Shown: positions 45,181 through 53,791, numbered from the stretch's first letter. The stretch is DNA of 64,000 nucleotides from Brevibacillus brevis NBRC 100599 (GCF_000010165.1 NC_012491.1:5320001-5384000), one strand, 5' to 3'. A program made the numbers and translations. The notes: a model not told the origin generated them from the letters alone.

Positions 45181-45425
45181 TCCACCACCCCGAGCAGGAG
45201 GTATTGCTCGTTGTTGCATCGCAACAGAGCTACTTTTTTACCCACATCTTCTTGCAACAATCGGGCAGAACGCAGTACAGACAGCTCATACGACTCCAAG
45301 GGTGTCGGATCCTCATCCAGCTTTACAGACAAAGGCGAGAGCGACAAAAGCTTGCCGAATTCCCCTTGCGTATTCTCGATGCCGTCCTGCGCATGCCCTC
45401 GCAGTTTTGCGATAACTGAATGCAT
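45177..45425 (-). CDS. xkdR: DUF2577 baseplate protein (XkdR)
   Basis: 82 residues. SPLSVKLDEDPTPL and GKKVALLRCNNEQYLLLGVV fit DUF2577, the small protein between hub and DUF2634 genes in PBSX-type clusters. Confidence 0.85.
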   Translation of the reverse strand: MHSVIAKLRGHAQDGIENTQGEFGKLLSLSPLSVKLDEDPTPLESYELSVLRSARLLQEDVGKKVALLRCNNEQYLLLGVVE

Positions 45426-45428
45426 CCC

Positions 45429-46382
45429 TTACGTCCTCCTTTCCAATTGAAGATCCATTGTGTATTGACCGCCACGCCAACGCGCCTGGCAGCTGGTGAC
45501 GATCCAATCGGTGATGGATTTATTGTCCTTTTCCATGATTTTGATTAGCCAGCCTGCGCGAAGTCTCGCAGCATTTTCATCCTCGTGCTTGACCGAAATG
45601 GAGCGTGTCTTGGGGATTTTGGACAACTCTGCAAGCTGCTTGGCTGCCAATCCAGCCACGTTTTTGTCCTCGCCTGCATCGATGACTTTTTGCATGCGTC
45701 CGATTTGTTTGACCAGGCTATCGTTAGATTTCGTTGCACTGCTCACGACCCGATCATCCCGGTAGCGCTCTGCTGTCACGACGGTGTAAACCTCCTCGAT
45801 GCTCTCACCCGTCGAACTGCTTGTGAGCAAGCTCGCCTTGAACATCGGGATGATGCTGTTTTTCCCCTCGGGCAGTACCGTCAGCTTGTCTCGCTGGTAT
45901 TGTACAAAATAGCGGATGCCTGTCTTTTCGTACGCCTGCTCTGTCAGTGATGTAAAGAGAGACGTATACGATTGGGACGAGATCCTCTCCTTGACCGTAA
46001 AACCGAATGCCGGGCAGCTAAAATAGATACCTGCCGACTTGATAATTCGTGCAAGCTCTGTCCCTGCATCTCCATCTAGCTTGAGCCTGGAGACTTCGTT
46101 TTTTTGCAAATACCAGCCAAGCTCGTATGCTGTTGCAGATAAATCGCCTGTCCGATCATCCCTGTCAAAACGAACGAGCGGGCCATGAAAAAGCTGCTGG
46201 GATTCTTTTAACTCCGCACCTGCAAAGAGCATCAAAAAACCCGCCGTTTGCAGCGGCGGGCCTCCCTTGATTTTCACATCACAATTTTGGGCGATTTGTC
46301 CCCTGGCAGAGGACCAGGAAAGCTCGGTAACGGCTGGGGTCAGGTCATAGCGGGTCTGTTCTTTTCCGTAAATGACTTTCAT
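45429..46382 (-). CDS. xkdQ: baseplate hub protein (XkdQ/YqbQ-like)
   Basis: 317 residues. It opens with MKVIYGKEQTRYDLTPAVTELSWS and contains TVKERISSQSYTSLFTSLTEQAYEKTG in part, wording shared with XkdQ/YqbQ, the gp27/gpD-like hub. It sits 3 bases ahead of XkdR. The hub links the tube to the baseplate. Confidence 0.85.
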   Translation of the reverse strand: MKVIYGKEQTRYDLTPAVTELSWSSARGQIAQNCDVKIKGGPPLQTAGFLMLFAGAELKESQQLFHGPLVRFDRDDRTGDLSATAYELGWYLQKNEVSRLKLDGDAGTELARIIKSAGIYFSCPAFGFTVKERISSQSYTSLFTSLTEQAYEKTGIRYFVQYQRDKLTVLPEGKNSIIPMFKASLLTSSSTGESIEEVYTVVTAERYRDDRVVSSATKSNDSLVKQIGRMQKVIDAGEDKNVAGLAAKQLAELSKIPKTRSISVKHEDENAARLRAGWLIKIMEKDNKSITDWIVTSCQARWRGGQYTMDLQLERRT

Positions 46383-46397
46383 TTCGTCTGCCCTCCG

Positions 46398-46988
46398 TTA
46401 CATTCTATTTTCTCTTTCTAGCTTTTCGTGAATCTCTCTTTTCCTGTCTTCCAACCTTTTACTGTCTATCCGTGGGGCCGCTCGCTTCTTCTGCGTCTTC
46501 TTTGCTACCTTTCCGCTCGTGTTCGGACGAGCTGGCTGCTGTCGCGTAATGACCGCACCCGGGGATAAAAGCTGCGTCTGATTGCTCCACGTAATGAATT
46601 CATCTTTGACAAACAACGGTAGCTCAATCGAGCCATGAAAATCGACGTTTTTTCCTTGGAATTTTCCGTCGCATGGCCCGATGAGCACATTCCACGCCAA
46701 ATCAAGCTCGTCTATAGTCAAAAGTGCTTCAGAGCCCGTTAAGCGATCCAATCCAGCAAGCCATTGCCTAGGCCCCTGATAGCCCTGTACCTCGACATAG
46801 GGGGCCGTACTGTCTCCGGGTAAGATGAAGTCAAAAGAGATGGACTTTGGACGTCTGGAAGAGATGCGATTGCCGGACAATAACGTAATCGATGTCGAGC
46901 TTTCGATGTCGTTGCCGTAGCCACGAAACTGGATTTCCGCAGGTGTAACCGGAAACGTCAGCCTATATTTTCCCTGTAGACGGATCAT
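46398..46988 (-). CDS. XkdP-position tail protein
   Basis: 196 residues. The N-terminal 135 residues (FPVTPAEIQFRGYGNDIE, SISFDFILPGD) match the hub-linked domain of XkdP/YqbP proteins. The usual C-terminal LysM is missing; instead a Lys/Arg-rich tail (VAKKTQKKRAAPRIDSKR) ends the protein. It overlaps the tape measure by 4 bases. Confidence 0.75.
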   Translation of the reverse strand: MIRLQGKYRLTFPVTPAEIQFRGYGNDIESSTSITLLSGNRISSRRPKSISFDFILPGDSTAPYVEVQGYQGPRQWLAGLDRLTGSEALLTIDELDLAWNVLIGPCDGKFQGKNVDFHGSIELPLFVKDEFITWSNQTQLLSPGAVITRQQPARPNTSGKVAKKTQKKRAAPRIDSKRLEDRKREIHEKLERENRM

Positions 46989-49207
46989 TTCGTTACTCCT
47001 CCCCTCGTCTCTATTGCATCCAGCAGGGAGCGCTCGATGATGTCCTTGATTCTCTGCGCAACAGATGGATCGCTGAGCATTTTTAACATGGTTGGGATAT
47101 CTTGCAGTACGCCTTGTACGTGCAGTGGAATCGAAACTTGCGGAATAGCAATGGAGACAGGCTGCGGATTCCCAGGTGAGTTACCAACAGGCGAATGATT
47201 CGGAGCAGCAGGACCTGCTTGAATTGCTGGTTTCATAGCTGCAGCTCCCGCAGATGCCTCAGGAGTCTTGTTCTGCCACCACGACTTGATCCCATCATAG
47301 AGGGCACCACCTGCAGTTGATCCACCCATGCCACCAATAAGACCACCAACTATCCCCCCGATTGCTGTACCAATCCCAGGTAACACCGAACCAATAACTG
47401 CTCCAGTAGCCGCTCCCGCTGCTGCCCCTCCCCAGCCACCAAGTGCTTCTGCCCCCACTTGTGCTGCAGTATCCAGCTTGTTCGCTGAACCTGCAATAGC
47501 TGTGACGCCTAGTAAAGTTCCAAGAAGAGGAACCCTTCTGAGTCCTCCTTTCAGCATTTTTTTCCAGCCACCGCTGGCAGCTTTACCAGTCTCAGCATGA
47601 TTGCCGCCACTATCTGGTCCGGGTTGATTTCCTGCAGCAGAGGAGGTAGTTGGCGCACTGTTTTGATTTTTGTTTTTGCCGTCTGTTTTCTCTGCTTCTT
47701 TTTGCGGATTACCGCCACCAGCGTCCGGTTGTTTTTTTCCTGCCGTAGAAGTTGTTGGGGCATTGTTTTGACCTCTGCTCGTTGTTTTCCCCGCTTGTCC
47801 TTGAGGACCACCACTATTCGAAGCAGATTTTTCTCCTGTTGGAGGGCGATCCGGAGAATTTTTTTTCTTTGATTTCTTTTTAGAAGAAGGACTTTGTGTG
47901 CCATCGCAGCAACAGCAGCAGTCTTTTCCGCCAGTCTCTTCTTGAGGAAACTTTTCTTTGGTTGTCCGAAGATCTTTGATTTTTCTCAGTTGAGATATTA
48001 TATGGTACAGAGCACTGCCAAGGATTAGTACTCCTCCGACAAAAATCGTAGTACTTTTTATCGACTCGTTCAAAGAGTTAAACGAGCCCATTACTCCTTC
48101 AGCTGCTTTCGAAATCCCTGTATTTATCTCAGACATTTGTTCTGCGTACAGAGTCGCGATCTCCATGGCCTCGTTTCTCGCCATCGCTTGTGCCTGCCCA
48201 GTTTTATAATAAGCATCGTTCTGAGCAGACAGTTGATGCGCATTCACCGCTTCATTCCCGACTTTATATGCGCTCTCTTTCCCCATTTCCGGCACAAAAT
48301 CCCCTGTTGCCGTATCATTTACTTCTCGCAGACCCTTCGCCATGTCATCTCCGGCATCGCCTGTCAAAGTATCGAATGCACGTTGTTGTAACGTTTGATC
48401 CTTGATGCTAGAAAAAGTCATCAGGAGTTTCCCGAGGGCGATATTTATTGTTTCTTTCTCCCCTGTTGCGAGACTTCGATTCAGCGTTGCTATATCTTGG
48501 GCGGCCTTGGCCTTTGCATCCTTCTTATTTTGAGCCTTGTAATGCTTCTCAAGGATTGCGGCGAGATCACCATTACCCGACATCTTCATTGCATTCTCAT
48601 ACAACGCACCATACGTTTTAAAATCATTCAAAAGGTTCCCTATAGAGACAAAGGTAGCGGCCATTTTTTCAGGCGTATTCAGCAAATTGCCATTCTGTAG
48701 GTTGAAGTGAGCCAGAGACTCCACAAATTTTCCAGTCGCGGCTCCCCCTCCCTTGTTGCTTAAATACTGAACGGCATTTGACTGCCTAACGGTACTTTCA
48801 TTACCCGTAGAAATCTCAATGGAGCTCATCATTTTCATGATGTCATCTTCCGTAAACCGCGTCGTGTATTTCAGCATGCTTGCTTTTTCTGCATACTTTA
48901 AACCATTGGATGCATGCACAAGTTCAGCTTTGGCCATGAGGCTGTATGCTTGATCTTTCTTTATATCAGGGTTGAGCTCACGTATGGTTATGGAAGTCTC
49001 TTCTATCTTCAGGAGTTGCTCCTTACTTTTGCCACCAGCTTCAAAAAGTGTGCGTTCTCTTTCTGTCGCCTGAGCTTCTTGGGCAACCGAACTCAGCGTT
49101 GTTCCAACAGCCTTTTCGATCATGGGAGTTAGTGAGCCCAGGAGTCCTTTTGCGAAATCGTCATATTTACCTACTAAATCAAGCGCTCCCATCATTGTTC
49201 CTGCCAT
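46985..49207 (-). CDS. tail tape measure protein
   Basis: 740 residues from an ATG after AAGGAGGTGAAAGA. The N-terminal 400 residues are helical; a membrane-like segment follows (TIFVGGVLILGSALYHII, near 390). Then comes a disordered Pro/Ser/Lys/Gly region with CCCCC and two related repeats (NAPTTST and NSAPTTSS units). A Gly/Ala-rich hydrophobic stretch (about 605-665) precedes the C-terminus. Length is well below that of PBSX XkdO, so the tail should be short. Its place between chaperone and hub genes fixes the role. Confidence 0.85.
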   Translation of the reverse strand: MAGTMMGALDLVGKYDDFAKGLLGSLTPMIEKAVGTTLSSVAQEAQATERERTLFEAGGKSKEQLLKIEETSITIRELNPDIKKDQAYSLMAKAELVHASNGLKYAEKASMLKYTTRFTEDDIMKMMSSIEISTGNESTVRQSNAVQYLSNKGGGAATGKFVESLAHFNLQNGNLLNTPEKMAATFVSIGNLLNDFKTYGALYENAMKMSGNGDLAAILEKHYKAQNKKDAKAKAAQDIATLNRSLATGEKETINIALGKLLMTFSSIKDQTLQQRAFDTLTGDAGDDMAKGLREVNDTATGDFVPEMGKESAYKVGNEAVNAHQLSAQNDAYYKTGQAQAMARNEAMEIATLYAEQMSEINTGISKAAEGVMGSFNSLNESIKSTTIFVGGVLILGSALYHIISQLRKIKDLRTTKEKFPQEETGGKDCCCCCDGTQSPSSKKKSKKKNSPDRPPTGEKSASNSGGPQGQAGKTTSRGQNNAPTTSTAGKKQPDAGGGNPQKEAEKTDGKNKNQNSAPTTSSAAGNQPGPDSGGNHAETGKAASGGWKKMLKGGLRRVPLLGTLLGVTAIAGSANKLDTAAQVGAEALGGWGGAAAGAATGAVIGSVLPGIGTAIGGIVGGLIGGMGGSTAGGALYDGIKSWWQNKTPEASAGAAAMKPAIQAGPAAPNHSPVGNSPGNPQPVSIAIPQVSIPLHVQGVLQDIPTMLKMLSDPSVAQRIKDIIERSLLDAIETRGGVTK

Positions 49208-49270
49208 TCTTTCACCTCCTTGTCCTCCCAGATGTCTACACCCAGCAGAACCCGAAAAAAGCCGGGAGAC

Positions 49271-49440
49271 CTATCCCCCAGCCCTTTCCTCATCCTCTGC
49301 CTCAATCATCTGACAAGCAAAAATAAACAGCTTCTGCTTGTACAAATCGACTTCGTACTCGAGTAGATCCGACGGGCGGCCCCTGCCTTTTAGAAAAGCA
49401 CGGCAAATATGCCAGGCCTCGCCGTCAGATCGGATTAGTT
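49271..49440 (-). other. -1 frameshift extension of the tail assembly chaperone
   Basis: After the slippery A-AAA-AAC (minus strand, complement of 49438-49444) the -1 frame stays open for about 56 codons (LIRSDGEAWHICRAFLKGRG, then DLLEYEVDLYKQKLFIFACQ) to a TAG at 49271-49273. This is protein-like and fills the otherwise empty gap before the tape measure gene. Tail chaperones of lambda G/GT type use just this arrangement. Confidence 0.88.
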
Positions 49441-49827
49441 TTTTGCTTCTTCAATGGCTTCTTCTTCCGTTTGGGTCGCATTGACTTCACGGACTGCATT
49501 GAGTAGCTTGGTGTAGCCTTCTGGGTTGTCGCGGAAAATTTTCTCGACGAGCTCATACTTGGTGCCAACCTTGTACGCTTTCTTGAGCTCTTCCTGATTC
49601 CAAGGGAATTCGTGCTCCGTGGCCTTCACCAAACGAGCATCGTTGTACAGGAACCAATCCGTTTTCTCTCCCTTGTCAGCCATGCGTTCGCAATCGCGCA
49701 GCTCGGACAAATTCAGTTGGCGTACCTTCCACTCGTCACCATCAATGGTGACGGTGATTTCTTTTCGCGGAGTTTGTTCATTAGCCTTGGCCAAAAATTT
49801 CTCGAGTTTGTTTTTGTTCATATTCAA
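49435..49827 (-). CDS. xkdN: tail assembly chaperone, zero-frame product (XkdN-like)
   Basis: 130 residues ending in EEAKN, where the last codons GCA AAA AAC TAA form a textbook -1 slippery heptamer. DEWKVRQLNLSELRDCERMAD is the usual XkdN wording. Such chaperones wrap the tape measure protein while the tube forms, and the longer frameshifted form is needed in a fixed ratio. The gene follows the tube gene by 8 bases. Confidence 0.9.
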   Translation of the reverse strand: MNMNKNKLEKFLAKANEQTPRKEITVTIDGDEWKVRQLNLSELRDCERMADKGEKTDWFLYNDARLVKATEHEFPWNQEELKKAYKVGTKYELVEKIFRDNPEGYTKLLNAVREVNATQTEEEAIEEAKN

Positions 49828-49835
49828 GCACTCTC

Positions 49836-50288
49836 CTATTCGGTGTAGATTGGCAATTCATCTAGGTAGTCCGGCTTCTCGATGGAAATCCCTTTTAGAT
49901 CGTAGGTCGCGTGATCGTTGCCGTCTGCTTTGGCTTCCCACAGCGTAATCTCGTCTGGGTTCAGCACGATATTGGAAATGCGGACGCGTTCGGAGTTGCC
50001 GGCTTCCTTGTCCAGCGTCTCGCCGATCAGGAATGGGAGGACAGGGGTCTTGCCTTGCGTCAATTGATCGACGCAGTAGTATTTTAGCGCAGCGTTGGTT
50101 GCGGTAATTTTCAATGTCACTTCTACATGCCAGTCGTTGACGGTTTGGATTTTTCCTTTTTGCAGGCGATTCGTGTCGCCATACTCTACCTTGAGAACCA
50201 TTTTGCCTTCCAAGGTACCGAAGATCGGGTCTCCGTTTTCATCGTAAATCTGGCAGTTTTTGAGTTTAATATCGCGTGCAATAGCCAA
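49836..50288 (-). CDS. xkdM: tail tube protein (XkdM, DUF2001)
   Basis: 150 residues. RDIKLKNCQIYDENGDPIFGTLEGKMV in part and KIQTVNDWHVEVTLKITATNAALKYY in part match XkdM-type tube proteins. It forms the inner hollow tube of the contractile tail. It is directly adjacent to the sheath gene (no gap). Confidence 0.92.
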   Translation of the reverse strand: MAIARDIKLKNCQIYDENGDPIFGTLEGKMVLKVEYGDTNRLQKGKIQTVNDWHVEVTLKITATNAALKYYCVDQLTQGKTPVLPFLIGETLDKEAGNSERVRISNIVLNPDEITLWEAKADGNDHATYDLKGISIEKPDYLDELPIYTE

Positions 50289-51626
50289 TTACAGCACCTC
50301 CCAGTCAATGTCAAAGTATTCGATGGCATCAAGCGGCTTCGCAGACAAGAGGAAGCCACGGCGATCCCCGATGCCATTCTTTTTATCCGTAAATGTCCAG
50401 CCCGTATCAATCGCGCCCTGCTGCTCGCGGACGGTCATGTACGCGTTGACGGCAGAGACAAACACCGCGCCGCCCAAATCGTTGTTGCCGAGCTTGCCTT
50501 TGTATTTCTTGCCGACTTGGCTGATGTCGTTGACGATCTGATCCAGCGTCATGCTGACACGGATTTTGCCGTAGTCCTCGCGCTCATGCGTACCCAGAAC
50601 AGCCAGCGTATTGACGGCGCTCTCGATGATGTACACGTCTCCGTCGCGAGTTGCGATCAGCGTTCCAGAACCGAGCGCACTCAAAATATCCGTGTGGCCC
50701 CAATCCTTGAGCGCTTTTTTCAATGGAACGACGACGGCCGTCAGCGATTCATGCGCAGGTGTCGCGGCGATCATACCCGCCACCCATGCGGCCCACTCCA
50801 GGCTGCCGTATACTTTTCCGTTGTTGTGTTGACCAGCGATAGCACTGTTCACGACAAAACGGGCATTTTGCGCCACTGAGCGCTCGATGTGCTTCGCCAT
50901 GTTCTCGTCGTCCGCCGCTTTTCCACCGATTACCAGCGTGCTGAGCTTCTTGTTTTGTGTGCGACGATCGCTCATGAATTGCTTTGCTGCCGCTTGTACA
51001 GCCGAATCGTCAAAAGGCAGATACATCGCGTCAAAATCAGCTCCGGACACAGCCATGAACAGCTTGGTAGAGTCAGCTGAGGCAAGCGCTACCGTGCCAC
51101 TTTTCGCTCCTGTTAGCGCTGTTTCCGGCACGATTGTAACGGCAGTCTCACCCAGCTTTTTCACACGCACATAGTTGGATTGGCTCGTTTTTGCTGCCAG
51201 CTCATTCGCATCCGCAAACGAAAACTTCTCCGTTTGCAGCGGGCCTGTTACCTGAAGTTCTTTTTTACCTGGCTCGGACGTCGAGACCGTGATCGTAACC
51301 TTCAGCTCGTTACCTACCAAACCCGGATACAGAGCCTCGACTCTGATTGCATCGGCTTGCTCATACGCTGCTTTTGTGGCTGTGCCATTCGTCATGCGGT
51401 ACGCGAGAATCGTCGCCCCGCCTTCTGCTGCCAGCTCCACGGTATCGACCTTGCCAAATGTCTGGGCAATTCGCTCCTCAAAGCTCCCCAGCTTGACCAG
51501 CTCATCTGGCGCACCCCACTCCGCTTGATACGGTACCAGTACGACACCGCTCTTCGGTACTACACGTTCTTTTGCTTTTGCGATCAGTTCGACCGTTACA
51601 CCCGGACGTTCACGTTGAATGGTCAT
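50289..51626 (-). CDS. xkdK: contractile tail sheath protein (XkdK)
   Basis: 445 residues. It opens RERPGVTVELIAKAKERV, and the C-terminus (MTVREQQGAIDTGWTFTDKKNGIGDRRGFLLSAKPLDAIEYFDI in part) is the conserved sheath end. It is close to PBSX XkdK in length. The sheath contracts to drive the tube into the target. This defines the particle as myovirus-like. Confidence 0.95.
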   Translation of the reverse strand: MTIQRERPGVTVELIAKAKERVVPKSGVVLVPYQAEWGAPDELVKLGSFEERIAQTFGKVDTVELAAEGGATILAYRMTNGTATKAAYEQADAIRVEALYPGLVGNELKVTITVSTSEPGKKELQVTGPLQTEKFSFADANELAAKTSQSNYVRVKKLGETAVTIVPETALTGAKSGTVALASADSTKLFMAVSGADFDAMYLPFDDSAVQAAAKQFMSDRRTQNKKLSTLVIGGKAADDENMAKHIERSVAQNARFVVNSAIAGQHNNGKVYGSLEWAAWVAGMIAATPAHESLTAVVVPLKKALKDWGHTDILSALGSGTLIATRDGDVYIIESAVNTLAVLGTHEREDYGKIRVSMTLDQIVNDISQVGKKYKGKLGNNDLGGAVFVSAVNAYMTVREQQGAIDTGWTFTDKKNGIGDRRGFLLSAKPLDAIEYFDIDWEVL

Positions 51627-51628
51627 GC

Positions 51629-51820
51629 TTACACCCCGCCTTTGTATTTGGTCAGTCGGCTCTTCACTTGTCCTTCTGCCAGTGGTTGATCATCTGCTTC
51701 AGAAAAAAGAGCACCTGCTACCTCGAACCGTTCGGCTCCAAGGTAAGCGGCGCTCTTGATCCACTCATGTTTGGTTTGCACAAGCTCTGGGGCCTGTGCT
51801 TGTTGTTCTTTTCGTGCCAC
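51629..51820 (-). CDS. small tail-cluster protein
   Basis: 63 residues from a GTG start that overlaps the stop of the previous gene. EWIKSAAYLGAERFEVAGALF resembles short proteins found just before sheath genes in Bacillus clusters (YqbJ/XkdJ neighbourhood). Role unknown. Confidence 0.7.
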   Translation of the reverse strand: MARKEQQAQAPELVQTKHEWIKSAAYLGAERFEVAGALFSEADDQPLAEGQVKSRLTKYKGGV

Positions 51821-52269
51821 TATGATCGGACCCCCTCTACATCAAATTCGTTGATTTTTTCTGTGACTGCTCTCTGCACCGCCACGTTGTAGGTGAACTG
51901 GAACGCGATTTCCGTCCGGTCCTTTTTATCCCGCCAAATACGCAAGGTGGAGCTGTCGATCTCGATGGACAATCCAGACGTCTTGCCTTGATAAGTGAAC
52001 TGCCTTTGGCGAAGAAGCTCACGCAGCGGTTCGGCTGAAAGCGGCTGGTAGACGCCCGCTACCTTTGGATAGTGGAGGACGATGGCTGCTTCTGAGACCA
52101 CCTGATAGGAAGTGAGGCTTCTTCCTTCTTCACGAACCCCTTGCGTCAAAAGAAACGCGATAGGCGGTTGGAATCGCTGCGCCATCCAATCGTCCACATT
52201 CACAACAGTAGACAGCTCAGGATACGCTTCCTTCACCAGTTCACTGAGAACAGCTAGCTCACGATCCAT
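51820..52269 (-). CDS. putative tail terminator / completion protein
   Basis: 149 residues from the ATG at 52269, 7 bases after GGGAGGTGG. A GTG at 52317 would add 16 residues. FLLTQGVREEGRSLTSYQVVSEAAIVLHYP and a C-terminal IAFQFTYNVAVQ are in keeping with small head-proximal tail proteins. It is the first gene of the structural operon; no head gene lies upstream. Confidence 0.65.
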   Translation of the reverse strand: MDRELAVLSELVKEAYPELSTVVNVDDWMAQRFQPPIAFLLTQGVREEGRSLTSYQVVSEAAIVLHYPKVAGVYQPLSAEPLRELLRQRQFTYQGKTSGLSIEIDSSTLRIWRDKKDRTEIAFQFTYNVAVQRAVTEKINEFDVEGVRS

Positions 52270-52479
52270 CCAGCTTCCACCTCCCATACTTGCGGTATTC
52301 TCATCTGTCTTCGTCACATGTCTCTTCCCCCCACTATTTCACTTCATTTGGCAAGGTATCCACGGCAAATACCCGCCGAGCAGGGAGCGAGTGCCTTTGG
52401 CTTTGACTCGCAACATCGTGTGGCGTCAATTGCCGTTTTCCCCGCTCGCCGGACATTTGAGTCGTCGGCGTACATAAAA

Positions 52480-52507
52480 AGCCACCCGACAGCTTCATCG
52501 GATGGCT
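52480..52507 (-). terminator. hairpin in the leader of the tail operon
   Basis: Minus strand AGCCATCCGA pairs with TCGGGTGGCT (one G-U), followed by TTTTTATG. It lies between a possible -10 (TATACT, 52544-52539, extended by GGT) and the first tail gene. It would have to be read through for expression. Confidence 0.75.
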
Positions 52508-52633
52508 CGTATCTCTCTTACTTGTTTCGCTTGACTCAAGTATAACCGATTTGAAGGAAAAACCGGGAAAATGACCCGATGTGTCAGGAAGTGTCAACCT
52601 TTGTCAGCCTCAACATGCTTGTGAAAATAAAAA

Positions 52634-52658
52634 GAAGCTGTCATCATCAGACAGCTTC
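52634..52658 (-). terminator. terminator of the ArpU-like gene
   Basis: Minus strand GAAGCTGTC pairs exactly with GACAGCTTC around 7 bases, followed by TTTTTATTTT. The remaining 52318-52685 stretch has no gene I can support. Confidence 0.9.
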
Positions 52659-52685
52659 ATCTATTAAGCCGGGCTTTGTTTTTCA

Positions 52686-53339
52686 TCATCCAGTCTGCTG
52701 TACCTGATCGCCATACATCGCCCATGCCATCTTCATCACGGCACTGCGCTTGATTTCATAATACCGCTGTCGGGACACACCGATTTCTTTGGCAATCAGA
52801 TTGTTCTTGTCGCCATCCAGCAAAGCTTCGACTACCAACCGTTCCTGCTCTCCTGGAATCGTCTCAACCGCTTTGTTGATCCGCTCGATTTTATCCTGCA
52901 AATTTTGTAGCCTCTTCCATTTCCGCTCCCGGCGTACAACCTCTGCGTGCGTCTTATCACCATTGCTGCCTTTTCCTTTCGGCATCCCTGCATCCAGTCC
53001 GTACTGTGCGACCATTCCTTCCCCTGCTTCACGCAAAAAACGCTGGATGCGCACAATCTCGATCTGCATGTAATTGTAGTCGCGAATTTCTTCCTCCGCC
53101 TTTTGTAAAAAATCTACGATGGGTGCTTGCTCGCTCGTCCTGGCAAAACCTTCTTTTCTTGTGGATACTGTCTTTTGCTGCCCTTTTGTCTCTTGATCCC
53201 GCATGTACTTGTCCCACTCCGGGCAAGAATCGATTTTTCCTACGTGCTTATCATGAACCTGGCAATGTGATTTCTTTCCCCAGCACGTTGCCGGACACAC
53301 CTCGCATACTGCTTCCATGAAAACATCTTTGCTGATCAA
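52686..53339 (-). CDS. ArpU-like phage transcription activator with Cys-rich N-terminus
   Basis: 217 residues from a TTG start (GAGGGGGA about 8 bases upstream); an ATG seven codons later lacks a site. The N-terminal 40 residues carry CEVCPATCWGKKSHC and further Cys/His, a possible zinc site. The C-terminal 60 residues form a sigma region-4-like helix-turn-helix (NNLIAKEIGVSRQRYYEIKR) as in ArpU/RinA late-gene activators. Transcribed toward the tail genes but closed by its own terminator. Confidence 0.78.
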   Translation of the reverse strand: MISKDVFMEAVCEVCPATCWGKKSHCQVHDKHVGKIDSCPEWDKYMRDQETKGQQKTVSTRKEGFARTSEQAPIVDFLQKAEEEIRDYNYMQIEIVRIQRFLREAGEGMVAQYGLDAGMPKGKGSNGDKTHAEVVRRERKWKRLQNLQDKIERINKAVETIPGEQERLVVEALLDGDKNNLIAKEIGVSRQRYYEIKRSAVMKMAWAMYGDQVQQTG

Positions 53340-53391
53340 GGTACTATTCCCCCTCGGTCATATATATGAAGTCCGTATGATTGCTTATTGC

Positions 53392-53505
53392 TTATCGGTT
53401 TTCGTTGAGTCTTGCGTCTTTTCTTAATCTTTGAGACAAACCGATCTGTCCGATAATGACTCCGACCAATAAAACAACTGCTCCGATTAATGCTGCTTCT
53501 ATCAT
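53392..53505 (-). CDS. 37-residue single-span membrane protein
   Basis: ATG at 53505 preceded by AAAGGAGA, stop at 53392. One hydrophobic helix (ALIGAVVLLVGVIIGQIG), then a basic tail (QRLRKDARLNENR). Its location among regulators of a lytic particle suggests a holin- or antiholin-like peptide or a membrane anchor. That is a guess. Confidence 0.5.
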   Translation of the reverse strand: MIEAALIGAVVLLVGVIIGQIGLSQRLRKDARLNENR

Positions 53506-53596
53506 TTCGTACGTATCTCCTTTGCATGGTCATTTTCTTGTATAATGAAAGGGGGCAAAGAGGATACTCACCAGTTGTATTCTTTGCCCCAAGCAA

Positions 53597-53791
53597 TTAA
53601 TGGGGATTCCGATCGTCAGTCGGGGTCTCCTTTTTTTCCTGCTGCTCTTTCTTTTTCTCTTTGTTTGCCTTTAATTGCAGATTGAACAGATTATTGATCC
53701 GAATCTGCAAATCCACCTGCTTAAACGTGACGATTAGAGCAAGGAAGCACACGACAACCGCGAGAACCTGAACGTAATCAATCGTCATCAT
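53597..53791 (-). CDS. 64-residue single-span membrane protein with charged coil
   Basis: Starts within the stop of the RsoA-like gene (ATGA overlap), with GGAGAAG upstream. A membrane helix (VLAVVVCFLALIVTF) precedes a helical segment and a Lys/Glu-rich tail (KANKEKKKEQQEKKE). Size and shape recall BhlA/UviB-type holin-like peptides, though no family motif is certain. Coexpressed with the split sigma pair. Confidence 0.7.
   Translation of the reverse strand: MMTIDYVQVLAVVVCFLALIVTFKQVDLQIRINNLFNLQLKANKEKKKEQQEKKETPTDDRNPH

Noticed and set aside
50127..50879. 250-codon open frame antisense to sheath and tube genes
   Set aside because: Covers two conserved structural genes; product has no recognisable feature.
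52334..52597. 87-codon minus-strand frame between the tail operon and the activator
   Set aside because: It spans a terminator hairpin and has no ribosome site or protein-like composition.
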